Part shown: piece after piece, positions 11,893-20,525 of the stretch
How the letters are laid out: every line of letters starts with the position of its first letter
Position numbering within the stretch: position 1 is the stretch's first letter
Assembly (NCBI GenBank): GCA_917880885.1
Contig: OU862917.1
Span: 31,298,104-31,362,103 of the forward strand
Length of the DNA: 64,000 bases
Direction: 5' to 3'
Origin: Limnephilus marmoratus
Lineage: Eukaryota; Arthropoda; Insecta; Trichoptera; Limnephilidae
Program-made: the position numbers and the translations under genes
The notes under the pieces: model-generated
The model's database searches: none
Told to the model about the DNA's origin: nothing
The model's input: only the letters and a program-made list of their open reading frames with translations

Positions 11893-12405
11893 TATGGAGA
11901 TACTTACAAGATACTTGATCTTCGTGCGCGTATCATTCGCGCCGATCGTAAGAATCCCCCGTACGATTTTGCTGGTGCCCGTTCACGGCGCAACGCGGTG
12001 GCTGTCGGTTTCCAATCAGTATCACGATACCGACAGTGCTGATCGCACGCGACGCGTGGCATCATTTGTATCTGATACTTATTCATTTGACGTTTGACAG
12101 AAATGACGTCGGAACATGAAAGTAATGTTAGATATGTTCTGGAAGTGGAAAAAAATGCATGTTTACATAACTATACTTTACCAGAATACGTTAGAAAGGA
12201 TTTAGTGGAGATGGCATGGATTGATGTTGGAAAAAAAGTTATATGACATCGCTTGACAGCGTGTTAACTCCACGGCTGCACGTGAAAAATGATCAAGTTC
12301 AGTTTATTTCGGATAGCGCCGTGTACGGAGACTAGCATTAAAAAGTAGTACATCAGCAGGGTACTTGTGGTTTCATCACAATTATGTAGATTGTAAGTAT
12401 CTTCA
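11893..12405 (+). mobile_element. PIF/Harbinger-like deletion derivative
   Basis: It begins ATGGAGATACTTACAA (11891) and ends in the inverted TTGTAAGTATCTTCAT (about 12390-12405), giving inverted termini of about 14 bp. It carries an MADF-domain start (12102-12245), an accessory ORF known from PIF/Harbinger transposons. Transposase and a clear 3-bp target duplication were not identified, so the superfamily is inferred mainly from the MADF remnant. Confidence 0.5.
12102..12248 (+). pseudogene. MADF-domain protein, N-terminal remnant
   Basis: ATG at 12102; 48 codons to a TGA at 12246-12248. The product contains VEKNACLHNYTLPEYVRKD followed by LVEMAWIDVGKKV. That is the first half of an MADF (Myb/SANT-like) DNA-binding domain, with the conserved tryptophan and the xxP.LW/LYN-type start (here CLHNYTLPEY). 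The domain normally runs about 80-90 residues, so the second half is lost and it cannot fold fully. In PIF/Harbinger elements this ORF partners the transposase. Here it is a relic. Confidence 0.6.
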
Positions 12406-12740
12406 TGGACGGAGGGCCTTACACCAAGCACATCAAAGGAGGGACTGTTTGGAAGATTGCTTCCGTTGAAGGAGACTAGATTTTAATTTTTATTTACACT
12501 TGTTAAATGAAATAAATAAAAATAATTGAAGTTTGTGATCACATAAACTCACAATACAAGCACGCCGGAACAGCCGGCGAACTCAGTTGATGATGGTGGA
12601 TGACACACGAGCCACGAACTCACCCGAAGTCAGTCAAACGGCACGCGATAATTCACGAATGCAGAGTTTCGGTGCGGCCGAAGGTTCGACAGATTTTCTG
12701 CCGAAACCGAAACTGATGCCGAAAATAGATTTTTGGGAGG
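12406..12740 (+). other. Interior of hAT-B, unassigned
   Basis: A-rich sequence at 12480-12530 could be a retroelement end. From about 12660 the GCCGAAACCGAAACTG type motifs of the hAT-B terminus reappear. Confidence 0.4.
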
Positions 12741-13379
12741 AATGCAGATCCCGCCAAATGTTGAGGATTTTAATAAAAATGCACTTTCTAGATGGGAAAA
12801 GTGTGGAAAAGTTGAATAAAAAAGAAATTAAGGCGCGCTCGGCAAAATTGAGGGAGATACAGCCGTTTAAAGAATGTATGGAATGACACTTCATGAACCG
12901 ATACTATCAGCCATTTTGAAAACTAAATTATTACCTTAAAGTTGATAGCACTCGTAATCATCCTCATCTGTTGTAACATGGTTTATGTAACATGGTCTGT
13001 GCCCCTTTATAGCGCCTGCTCACGTCAACGCAAGAAAAACATCCCTGTTTTCAAGTAGTTTAGCGGCTACGCCAGGTTTGTGTAACATGGTTTGTGACCA
13101 TTATTAATTCTGTTTTTCATAATTACGTGTATATCACACGAAGTTAGCTACAATCGTATCAACCTTCGTTAAAGCAAGTTTGAGATACCAACATTATGGA
13201 ACAAAATGGCTGACAATATCGGTTAATGAAGTGTCATTCCATACATTCTTTAAACGGCTGTATCTCCCTCAATTTTGAAGAGCGCGCCTTAATTTCTTTT
13301 TTATTCAACTTTTCCACACTTTTCCCATCTAGAAAGTGCATTTTTATTAAAATCCTCAACATTTGGCGGGATCTGCATT
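12741..13379. repeat. Inverted repeat, 178-bp arms, 283-bp spacer
   Basis: Arm 12741-12918 pairs with 13202-13379 at high identity. The outer flanks (12660-12740 and 13380-13442) also hold matching GCCGAAACCGAAACC sequence in inverted order, so this is probably an inverted partial duplication of the right-hand part of hAT-B. A 99-codon frame over the left arm is not protein-like. Confidence 0.85.
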
Positions 13380-13836
13380 TCACCCAGATTTTTTTTTACC
13401 GAACCTTGCCGAAACCGAAACCGAACCTTCGGTCGGTCACTAGAAATAACACAAAACTGCGCTATATAAAATTTTACAAGTGAAGCGGAGATGAGATGTG
13501 TCTTTTGAGCAATATGAATGGTCAATTTTTGCACGTCTCTGTTTCACTCTGCTCGTATTATTTCTTCTATGGAAACGCACCCTTAGATAAGGGCATTTAC
13601 GACAATTTATTGCAACCAAAGGTTCTACTAAAAACAAATGTATTTTGTATTTTGTAATTTGTATTTTGTATTTGAAAGAAAAAAATGGTTAAAATACAGT
13701 ATTTTGTATTTTGTATTTCAAATACACGACTTGAAAGTATTTTGTATTTCGTATTTTAAATACATGCGAAAAAGTATTTTGTAATTTGTATTTCAATTAC
13801 AGCAAAGCATGTATTTTGCCCAGCCCTGCCTACAAG

Positions 13837-13937
13837 TTTACATTATAAAGCTTTAGCTAGTGGGTAATTTATAAGAAATATTAATGTAACAATATTGTTT
13901 ATACAATACCTACTTGTATTATTATGTGTTATTTTTA
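13837..13937. other. Short unassigned stretch
   Basis: AT-rich, nothing seen. Confidence 0.3.
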
Positions 13938-14516
13938 TCATCATTACATAGTATAAAATGAAGTCGCTCAAAATGTATTTGCGCGTTAATCTTTTAAACT
14001 ACGCAACGGATTTTCATACGGTTTTCACCAATAGATAGAGTGATTGAAGAGGAATGTTTATATGTATTACATGTAAATTATATTAGAGAAAAGCCGAAAA
14101 ATTTAAAGAAAACATATTTTTGTGCGATTTAAAACGGCTGGCGAGCCGTACTATAGTCACTTTTGAAATTCGTTCTACGGAAGAAATTGGAAAATAGATG
14201 TCCTAGAGTAAGTAGGTATTTTATTTTCCCTTTTCAAATATCCAGTGTTGCATTTCAACCATTGTATAATTATTGGCGATCGCTAACTATATTATTATAT
14301 AAGTAAAGAATAATAATAATAATATAGTTGATTCAAGAGGTAGGTTTATATCTATAATACATGCTTATTATAGTAGAGAAAAGCCGAGAAATTCAAATAT
14401 TCAATTCAGGCAGGGGGCAGCGGGCAGCTGGCAAGCGGGTGGTGTGGATTTTATAAAGGTTGGGTAATGGCGTTGTGTTTCGTTAGCCACAGCAACGTGT
14501 GGCCGGGTCTGCTTGT
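13938..14516 (+). mobile_element. Non-autonomous Helitron (family 1)
   Basis: Shares its 5' part (TATAAAATGAAGTCGCTC, then ACTACGCAACGGATTTTCAT, GGTTTTCACCAATAGATAG) with copies at 54909 and 61628. It ends GTGGCCGGGTCTGCTTGT, where sister copies end TCTGCTAGT. A CT(A)GT end without target duplication or inverted termini is characteristic of Helitrons. No Rep/helicase ORF. A CAGCGGGCAGC-type repeat sits near 14410. Confidence 0.75.
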
Positions 14517-14531
14517 TATAATATAAAATTA

Positions 14532-14566
14532 TTAACCTCAACACAGGCTTTTCCTAGTGAGGTTAA
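14532..14566 (+). repeat. LINE 3'-tail hairpin
   Basis: Stem TTAACCTCA (14532-14540) with TGAGGTTAA (14558-14566); the loop contains CACAGG and CCTAG. It is followed by an AATAAATAAATTAAAATAAA-type tail. Sister hairpins at 56415 and 57512 share this orientation. Confidence 0.65.
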
Positions 14567-14657
14567 AGATTGAATTAAAACAATAAATAAATTAAAATAA
14601 ATTTATTTATAATTTCTCACCATACATGTGTTCTTATTTTTTTTAGATGCAAAAATA

Positions 14658-14696
14658 TTAACCTCACTAGGACTAAGCAGCCTGTATTGAGGTTAA
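14658..14696 (-). repeat. LINE 3'-tail hairpin, opposite orientation
   Basis: Stem TTAACCTCA (14658-14666) with TGAGGTTAA (14688-14696) and loop CTAGGACTAAGCAGCCTGT. This is the reverse-complement form of the hairpin 120 bp upstream, so two LINE tails lie head to head here. Confidence 0.6.
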
Positions 14697-14811
14697 AAAT
14701 CGTTTGAGTAAATAAATATTCCAACCAAAACTTTTTATTTAGGATAAAAGTAAAAATTAATTGATTATAAAGAGGGATACTTTTTAAGATTTTCACGGCC
14801 GAGAGCATTTT

Positions 14812-15041
14812 CGTTATTTGTTTTTGGGGTGTTATCCCGTGTTGCGCAACCTCCTTCTTTAGCCAACGTTTCGGACATCATTGCAGTGTCCATCATCAGG
14901 GCAGATCCGGTAAGATGTGTAAATCTACATCTACCGGATCTGCCGGATCTGCCCTGATGATGGACATTGCAACGATGTCCGAAACGTTGGCTAAAGAAGG
15001 AGATAGCGCAACACGGCATAACACCCCAAAAACAAATAACG
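14812..15041. mobile_element. Foldback element with two hammerhead-like cores
   Basis: Termini CGTTATTTGTTTTTGGGG and its inverse bound a palindrome. Plus strand: CTGATGA (14954-14960), a 6-bp stem GGACAT/ATGTCC (14962-14980), then GAAAC (14981-14985), followed by GTTGGC. Minus strand: the same core at 14868-14899. This is the conserved order CUGANGA - helix II - GAAA of hammerhead ribozymes. Helix I could be GGGCAGATCCGG/CCGGATCTGCCC. Such motifs are known in terminal repeats of Penelope-like elements; whether this one cleaves is unknown. Related copy at 45503. Confidence 0.75.
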
Positions 15042-16439
15042 AAAAATATTATGAAGAGATTTTTATAATCGTATCATCCTTTACAAATCATCGTTCGTAA
15101 AATTTTGTTTTCACATAATAGGGGTTGAAAAACATATACAATAAAAATTGAGCCATTGCGGTTTTTTCATCAGCCAACCCTTCCAGCTTTATCGTAAGCT
15201 CCAACAAAAAGCTCCCTTCCTTTTCAATATTTATAGCGATCTGCCGGCACTTTATGAATATATTAACTTAAAACATTACCACCCCCTTGGTATAAGAAAC
15301 TGTCGTCTTGAATTGCATTCATAAATCTGATATTATTTATGTACACATCTTCAAAAATATTTAATGAATGGGGTGAAACTGAATGCCATACACGATTTTA
15401 CACAAATCATTTTTCACTGAGCCTAACTAAGTTTTACCCGACCATTTGAAATTTCATCTATCCGTAAATTTGTTTGATTCAAAATAGACTTTTTGGATAC
15501 CACCTTTTGTCCGCATGATTGTGGTTCTTACTACGAACTGTCAAATCGGAATACCTACCTGCTTGAAGAAAGCTTGAAAAAAGTCACCCTGTAGTTTTAG
15601 CCCTAATTGATGATGAAATCTGAATAGCTAGATACATTCCGACCTAACTCTTTATGTCCCAACTTGCATCAGCCTGGAATCATAAACATTTTTAAATTAC
15701 TACAAATATTGTGTCGCTTGAAGTGATTTACTGAAAATCACGGAATATTACAATAATGTAGGATTGATTATTTATTGCATGTTAACTAAAAAGTGCAGAC
15801 CCTCGAAAAATCATGAAATCTGACTGTACCTACCCGTCAAGATTTACCCTGAGAAATTTAAACAAAACTAATGCACATTTCAAATGAAATTCTTAAAATA
15901 ATTTACTCGTAAAATAACATTAAAATTTTATAGGTAGGTACTTTAGGAACTGAAAAAATTTAAACAAAATAAATATGGTTAAAAATATAATATTATGGGT
16001 CAATTGATCACTGTATTATAAACAGTTCCAATTTTGACAATACTAGCGAAACTCAATCGAAAATCTGGAGACAGAAAAATCCAATTTAGTTTTTTTGCAT
16101 TTTTCAGCCAAACGGTAAGTTATATATTGCTAAGTACACCTACCTGAGGTGCCTACCTTCTGCCGACAGACTAGCTCAGAATGGTCAGCATAGCGGGGGA
16201 GACTATCATCAGGGTGGTAGGATCTCTGAGGCGTTTGTGTGGCATCCCTGAAATAAGCTCAAATCCTACGGGCTGGGGGAGACACTGAAACAAGTGGCTA
16301 CGGTAAATAACAGTTGTATTGGGTAGAATTCTTTCGTAAACACAATGATACAATAATGCAAACAGAGTAGTACAGGGTGGCAACAGTAATTCTATCTAAA
16401 TCGGGTGAATTTGGCCCTAAAATCTGACTGGGGGCGGCC
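15042..16439. other. AT-rich stretch, no gene recognised
   Basis: No coding motif or clear repeat. The block 16170-16290 is GC-richer with a 70-codon minus frame and no recognised domain. Confidence 0.4.
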
Positions 16440-16815
16440 ATTTATTTTCGCGTTGAATTTACAAGGAACACACGCAAGAGGGGTTAAATAGCTCATGGTA
16501 CTCACAGCAGCAGGCTGGTCTCTTGGAGATTCGGTTATGTGGAGGGGAAATTAGCCGTTCTTGGCATTCCCGCCAGTCACTAGGCAAAATAACAACCGCC
16601 ATAGCGGCGTTGTGGAATGTTCCGGAACAGTGCAGCGTGGTTCACGATACACGTGCGCCCAGAACGGGCTCGGGAGGAGAATGGCGGGCTCGCTAGTCGG
16701 CCGACCGAGGCTGGCGTTCCGCCGCCGTCAGCGCGCGGCGCACTTGCGGCGAGGGAGCGAAACTGTTTGTCTGTACAGTGGCGTGCGCTCCAATTTGAGA
16801 GGAGGCGTTTCGTAT
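16440..16815. other. GC- and CpG-rich island, possible promoter or exon
   Basis: In an AT-rich window, 16560-16810 is markedly GC- and CpG-rich (for example GTCAGCGCGCGGCGCACTTG). Overlapping frames of 80-120 codons occur on both strands, which is expected from the composition alone. None has a recognisable domain. It may be a host promoter or untranslated first exon, or the remnant of a GC-rich element. It ends at a (TA)n/T tract before SINE-2. Confidence 0.35.
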
Positions 16816-16852
16816 ATCGTAACAATATATATTTTTATATATATATTTTTTT

Positions 16853-17155
16853 TCCGCACAAGAGTCCCAACTGCTCCCGTCTGGAGCCAGTGGGACTATG
16901 GCATCCCCAATAGGGGTATTTTGTGAGGCTGAAGGCAGTGAGGAGGGGAAGGAGATAGGGTAGAGGAAGGTGTGGAAGTACCTGGCTATTCAGATCTGGT
17001 CACCAAACACGGCAGAAGCCATTTCAAGCAACGTTTCTACTCTGAATGGTGGTCTTACACCAGGGCGATACTGAGAGTATCTTCCACTCTGGAACGTGCC
17101 GCAAATATACTATATATAATTTTAAATTAATAAATTGTGAAATACCAAATTAATC
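16853..17155 (+). mobile_element. SINE-2 copy
   Basis: Closely matches 59765-60075: CCGCACAAGAGTCCCAACTG, TCTGGAGCCAGTGGGAC, CTATTCAGATCTGGTCACC, TCTGAATGGTGGTCTTACAC, then AAATATACTATATATAAT. A T-rich tract precedes both copies. Further fragments lie at 8003 and 32040-32400. A frame beginning MASPIG runs through it but is broken here, and nothing shows it is translated. Confidence 0.75.
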
Positions 17156-17162
17156 GAATAAA

Positions 17163-17226
17163 TTTTATTTCCCACATTTGATTCGATCCCGCGACCTTCG
17201 GAATGCTAGTCAAGCGCCTTACTAAG
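17163..17226 (-). repeat. tRNA-like segment (SINE head or degenerate tRNA)
   Basis: The minus strand has GGATCGAATC, a good pol III B box, preceded by GCGCTTGACTAGCATTCC and TTAGTAAGGCGC in the A-box position. It lies immediately after SINE-2, in opposite orientation. Acceptor pairing is poor, so it is not a functional tRNA. Confidence 0.45.
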
Positions 17227-17349
17227 CGTATCTATATAAAGATAGTAACTCTACTCCACAAGCTGTAATCATCAACCGAATTCGCTTCCTTCTTTCTTAC
17301 TGGAGCTCCAAAAAAAAACCTGCTTAGAAAAGTATTATATAGTACTCAT

Positions 17350-18602
17350 TGATTGAAAGGGTATGCAATTGGAAACAAAGGATAAAATATGGGATGTGCA
17401 AGGATGAGTGGAAGGGAGCGCATGGACATTGTGTATGCTTACCGAGAAGTTTCTTGCAAAAAACCAGAAACTTTACTGTGCCTTTGTAGATCTACAAAAA
17501 GCGTACGACCGAATTGACAGGAAAAAGCTATGGAAGGTGTTGTCCAAGTATGGAGTGAGTGCGAATCTCATACAGGCAATTACGTCTCTGTCTGAGGGAA
17601 GCGTTGCATGTATTAGGGTGAAAGGCGATTTTACGGGTTGGTTTGACATCACAAACGGCGTTAAACAAGGCTGCGTAATGTCACCGTGGTTATTCAATCT
17701 ATGCATGGATAAGTGTATGCAAGAATTGAAAGAGGGTTTGGGCGTGAAAGTGGGTAATCTGGAAGTATGTTGCCTGTTGTATACTGATGATGCGGTGCTG
17801 ATTTCTAACAGTATGGACGATCTACAGTCTCTCGTGTCTAGGATGAACGAAGTATGTATGAAGAATGAGTTAATAATGAATGTAAGTAAGTCTATAAGTC
17901 GTGGTATTTGAAAGGGAGAGTATGAAAACAATGTGCAACATAGTTGTGAATGATGAGTATTTGGAGCAGGTGGATGAGTTTGTGTGCGTGGGAAATATGT
18001 TTACGAGAGATGGCTGACGGAGATATCGAAAGAAGGGTAAACGCAGGCAACTCTATTAATGGAGGACTAAACGCCGTTGGCGCCAACAAAAAAAACTGTC
18101 CAAAGAAGCGAAGTTAACCGTCCATAATGAAGTGCTGGTACCTAACCTGATGTATGGCAGTGAGGCATGGAACTGGTAGAGGAAGGATGAAAGTAGACTG
18201 AATGCTGTAGAAATGAGATCCCTGAGGCGCATGTGTGGTAAAACCATGTACGATCGTGAGAGAAATGTGGAGATTCGCGAAGAATGCAAGGCTGATGTAA
18301 GCGTAATGAGTAAGATTAAGAAAGGGACGCTCAGAAGGTTTGAGCATCTAGAGCAAATGAACGAGAAAAGGAGTGTAAGGAGAATGTATGACGCAAATGT
18401 GAATGGTAGAAGAAGTCGGGGACGCCCGAGAAAGACAAGTGAATCAGATACTTGAGTCGGGCCATGTGAAGAGTCGGAATAATAGAAGAGTATATATGAA
18501 TGTGAACGAGGCAAGGAGTGTGTGCCAAGATCGAGTTGTTTGGTGGTCCGTCCTCTCTGCCTACCCCTGCGGGGAAACGGCGTGATGGTTAGTTGGTTAG
18601 TT
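17350..18602 (+). mobile_element. 5'-truncated LINE with target site duplication
   Basis: TAGTACTCAT lies at 17340-17349 and 18603-18612, bounding the element as a 10-bp target duplication. Inside are the RT palm and thumb. YCAFVDLQKAYDRIDR (motif A), NGVKQGCVMSPWLFNLCMDK, LLYTDDAVLI (YTDD, motif C) and NVSKS lie in an open frame 17408-17911. After a frameshift come VDEFVCVGNMFTRDG, GSEAWNW, EMRSLRRMCG, RFEHLEQMNE and SVLSAYPCGETA, with a stop at about 18585. The 3' end is just GATGGTTAGTTGGTTAGTT. Endonuclease and ORF1 are lost. Confidence 0.9.
17408..17911 (+). pseudogene. Reverse transcriptase core of the LINE
   Basis: A 167-codon open stretch. The first catalytic aspartate lies in AFVDLQKAYD, and the YTDD box in CLLYTDDAVL supplies the other two. 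The frame ends at a TGA shortly after NVSKS; the reading continues in another frame. The ATG at 17408 is probably not the original start. Uninterrupted RT suggests a fairly young insertion relative to the frameshifted copy at 9021-9575. Confidence 0.85.
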
Positions 18603-18612
18603 TAGTACTCAT

Positions 18613-19029
18613 CTTTTGTAAACAATAATCGTAAAATAAAACGAGTTCTATTAGCTTATCTTCCCCTAATATCAGCTTCTGCTCATCAACTAATATTTCG
18701 AGTATATTATCAAGTTCAAGTGTGGCTTGGTAAACTAGACCCAGAAGACTGGGGATGGAATTTAATTCTTAGCACTGGAGAAAATCCTCAATACAATATT
18801 TTGCAATTGCAAAAAGGGGTGTAGTGCTAAATACGGTTGCAAAAAGTTGGATTGTTTTGTTCATTAGCATGTCAAGATTAGTCGTGCTCCAATGTAGAAT
18901 CGCCATCAGAAGAGGATTCTGACGATATCAGCGAAGAGACATCTGATGCATCGCTGTTAGAACAATTTACTTATATCCAGCAGGAAGAAGAATAAGAAAA
19001 AGAAGACGACGAAGAAAAGAGAAAGAATA
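18613..19029 (+). other. Unassigned stretch with an acidic ORF piece
   Basis: A short frame at 18882-18995 encodes SPSEEDSDDISEETSDASLL, an acidic serine-rich segment like the N-terminus of several DNA transposases (hAT, piggyBac). It lacks an ATG and any catalytic domain, so no family is assigned. Confidence 0.3.
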
Positions 19030-19335
19030 AGAAGAATACAAAAACACGTGCAAAAACAAATTAAAAAAACAAATGCAAAAAGCCAATTCAAAAAAAAACC
19101 ATTGCAAAAAACAAATGCAAAAAAAGTATGCGAAAAACTGAAGCCAAATACAAAACAAATACAAAAAAACAAATTGAAAACATCAATGCAAAAACAAATC
19201 CAAAAACAACTGCAAAAACAAATGCAAAAAAAATGCCAAAACAAACTAAAAAAACATTTGCAAAAACAACTCAAAAACAAATTAAAAACGAGAGAAAACA
19301 TAATTGCAAAAACAAAAGCAAAAAATTCCTGAAAT
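19030..19335 (+). repeat. Degenerate A/C-rich satellite (CAAAAA-type)
   Basis: A roughly 300-bp low-complexity array built from CAAAAACAAATGCAAAAA-like units with near-period 6, 12 and 14. It creates spurious open frames: Lys/Gln/Asn-rich on plus, Phe/Cys-rich on minus. Confidence 0.85.
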
Positions 19336-19542
19336 GAATTGAAAAAAATATCCTGAAACCTACATGAAATAGTCTATTTACTTCAAAAGTTAAAAGAATT
19401 TACAATGTACGTAGTTATTTGTGTAAAAATTAATAATAAATTCCAAAAAACGGAAGATTTCTGAACGTATGCGAAAACAAAAAAACTTTTTTGAAAGGAT
19501 GAAATGATGGTTTAAAATTGTATTATTATAAGTAAAATATAT
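19336..19542. other. Short unassigned AT-rich stretch
   Basis: Nothing seen. Confidence 0.3.
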
Positions 19543-19749
19543 GATTTAAATTAATAAATTACTTCGTTTTTACCACTTTTATTGTTTACAAAACCAACAT
19601 GTTTCGTGAGCAACGCTCACTTCTTCGGGGTTTTTTATTGATAGACGTAGACAAATACGTCTATTATGTACGTTCTATTATATTACGAAATATGTTGGTT
19701 TTGTGAACAATAAAAGTGGTAAAAACGAAGTAATTTATTAATTTAAATC
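19543..19749. mobile_element. Foldback element with hammerhead-like core
   Basis: Long inverted termini: GATTTAAATTAAT, then ACTTCGTTTTTACCACTTTT and ACAAAACCAACAT on the left and the inverse on the right. Minus strand, left arm: CCGAAGA (CTGAAGA with T to C), then a perfect 6-bp stem GTGAGC/GCTCAC with a 3-nt loop (19606-19620), then GAAAC (19601-19605) followed by ATGTTGG. The core is lost from the right arm. ACCACTTTTATT near the ends is shared with the foldback at 29763. Confidence 0.7.
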
Positions 19750-19945
19750 AAAATGGTGCCACAAAATAAGTTTACTGTGTTAGAAGAAGTAAAATATATG
19801 ATGTTAGAAATATAAAATGGTGCCACAAAATAAGTTTGCTGTGTTAGAAGAAGTAAAATATATGATGTTAGAAATATAAAATGGTGCCACAAAATAAGTT
19901 TGCTGTGTTAGAAGAAGTAAAATATATGATGTTAGAAATATAAAA
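19750..19945 (+). repeat. Tandem repeat, 64 bp x 3
   Basis: Units start AAAATGGTGCCACAAAATAA at 19750, 19814 and 19878, nearly identical. The array abuts the foldback element at its left edge. Confidence 0.92.
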
Positions 19946-20111
19946 TGAAAAATATAGAATGCAAAGGTAAAAGAGTTTTAAAAATGGTTCACCTTAGGTT
20001 TTTTCTAACTAAAAGTTCAAATGTTGTTTTTTTTTTTAAAAACTCACGTATTTTATGAGACCAATGTATTACAACGATACTATCGCCTCGCTCTTTTGAC
20101 GTTTCGTGTAA

Positions 20112-20525
20112 AAATACAATTCTAGAATTTGAAAGACGGGTATGGGTACCACCGCCCCAGGAACCACTTATTGGATAACCAACACCTCTGCCATAGGTCA
20201 CCACAAGTGTTCGCTACGTTTTGTGACTTAGCAGGGGTGCCCGACTTCATGGGGTGAGGTTTATCCGGGTCTTGACGGCGGAATGCGTCTGCCCACCAAT
20301 TGCGCGGTAGGCCAGATCGGTAGAGACTGGTTGAAGGAGAACTTTTGACTTCTCGTCCTGTACACACTGACACCCAGATTTCTATCCACCCTTCATACTT
20401 TTTTCCATCTCAGAATACCCTTCCCTTCCAATCCTCAAAATACCATCCCCAAAGATAACACAGGCCTTGAGGTGAATAATTTTAATCGAGGCCTCCTGTG
20501 TGGAGCTATCGTAAAAAAATAATAA
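20112..20525 (+). mobile_element. SINE-1 copy
   Basis: Head: GTATGGGTACCACCGCCCCAG, ATAACCAACACCTCTGCCAT, GTTCGCTACGTT, CTTAGCAGGGGTGCCCG, CATGGGGTGAGG. Tail: CATCCCCAAAGATAACACAG, CCTTGAGG..TCGAGGCC hairpin, CCTCCTGTGTGGAGCT and an A-rich AATAATAATAA end. The tail is homologous to the LINE 3' end at 11219-11330. More diverged than the 35.5 and 47.6 kb copies. Confidence 0.8.

Larger units (their letters stand above)
11017..13442. mobile_element. Inner hAT-like element (hAT-B) nested in hAT-A
   Basis: The ends TAGTGTCCGACCGAA (11017) and the inverse of TAGTGACCGACCGAA (ending 13442) match with one difference. The 8-bp target duplication GAAATAAC is at 11009-11016 and 13443-13450. Subterminal CCGAAA/CGAAAC hexamers recur at about 11045-11100, 12690-12720 and 13400-13425. 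It has no transposase of its own but carries LINE, PIF-like and inverted-repeat passengers. Its end design resembles the hAT at 40280. Confidence 0.88.
10529..13828. mobile_element. Outer hAT element (hAT-A), interrupted
   Basis: The ends are CAGGGCTGGGCA (10529) and the inverted TGCCCAGCCCTG ending at 13828, a classic hAT terminus. The 8-bp direct repeat CCTACAAG lies at 10521-10528 and 13829-13836, the target duplication size of hAT transposons. Subterminal zones (10545-10710 and 13630-13800) hold many GTATTTGAAATAC-like motifs on both strands. The interior is almost entirely replaced by a second hAT (11017-13442), so only a small non-autonomous shell remains. Confidence 0.9.

Noticed and set aside
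12587..12886. 99-codon plus frame as a transposase
   Set aside because: It spans the hAT-B subterminal repeats and one arm of an inverted repeat; no conserved motif.
16561..16926. 121-codon plus frame and overlapping minus frame
   Set aside because: GC-rich composition makes stops rare on all frames; the frame runs into SINE-2 and shows no domain.
17473..17931. 152-codon minus frame
   Set aside because: Antisense shadow of the LINE reverse transcriptase at 17408-17911.
18056..18514. 152-codon minus frame
   Set aside because: Antisense shadow of the same LINE's C-terminal region.
18957..19332. Open frames over 90 codons on both strands, Phe/Cys-rich or Lys/Gln-rich
   Set aside because: They are translations of the CAAAAA-type low-complexity array; no protein feature.
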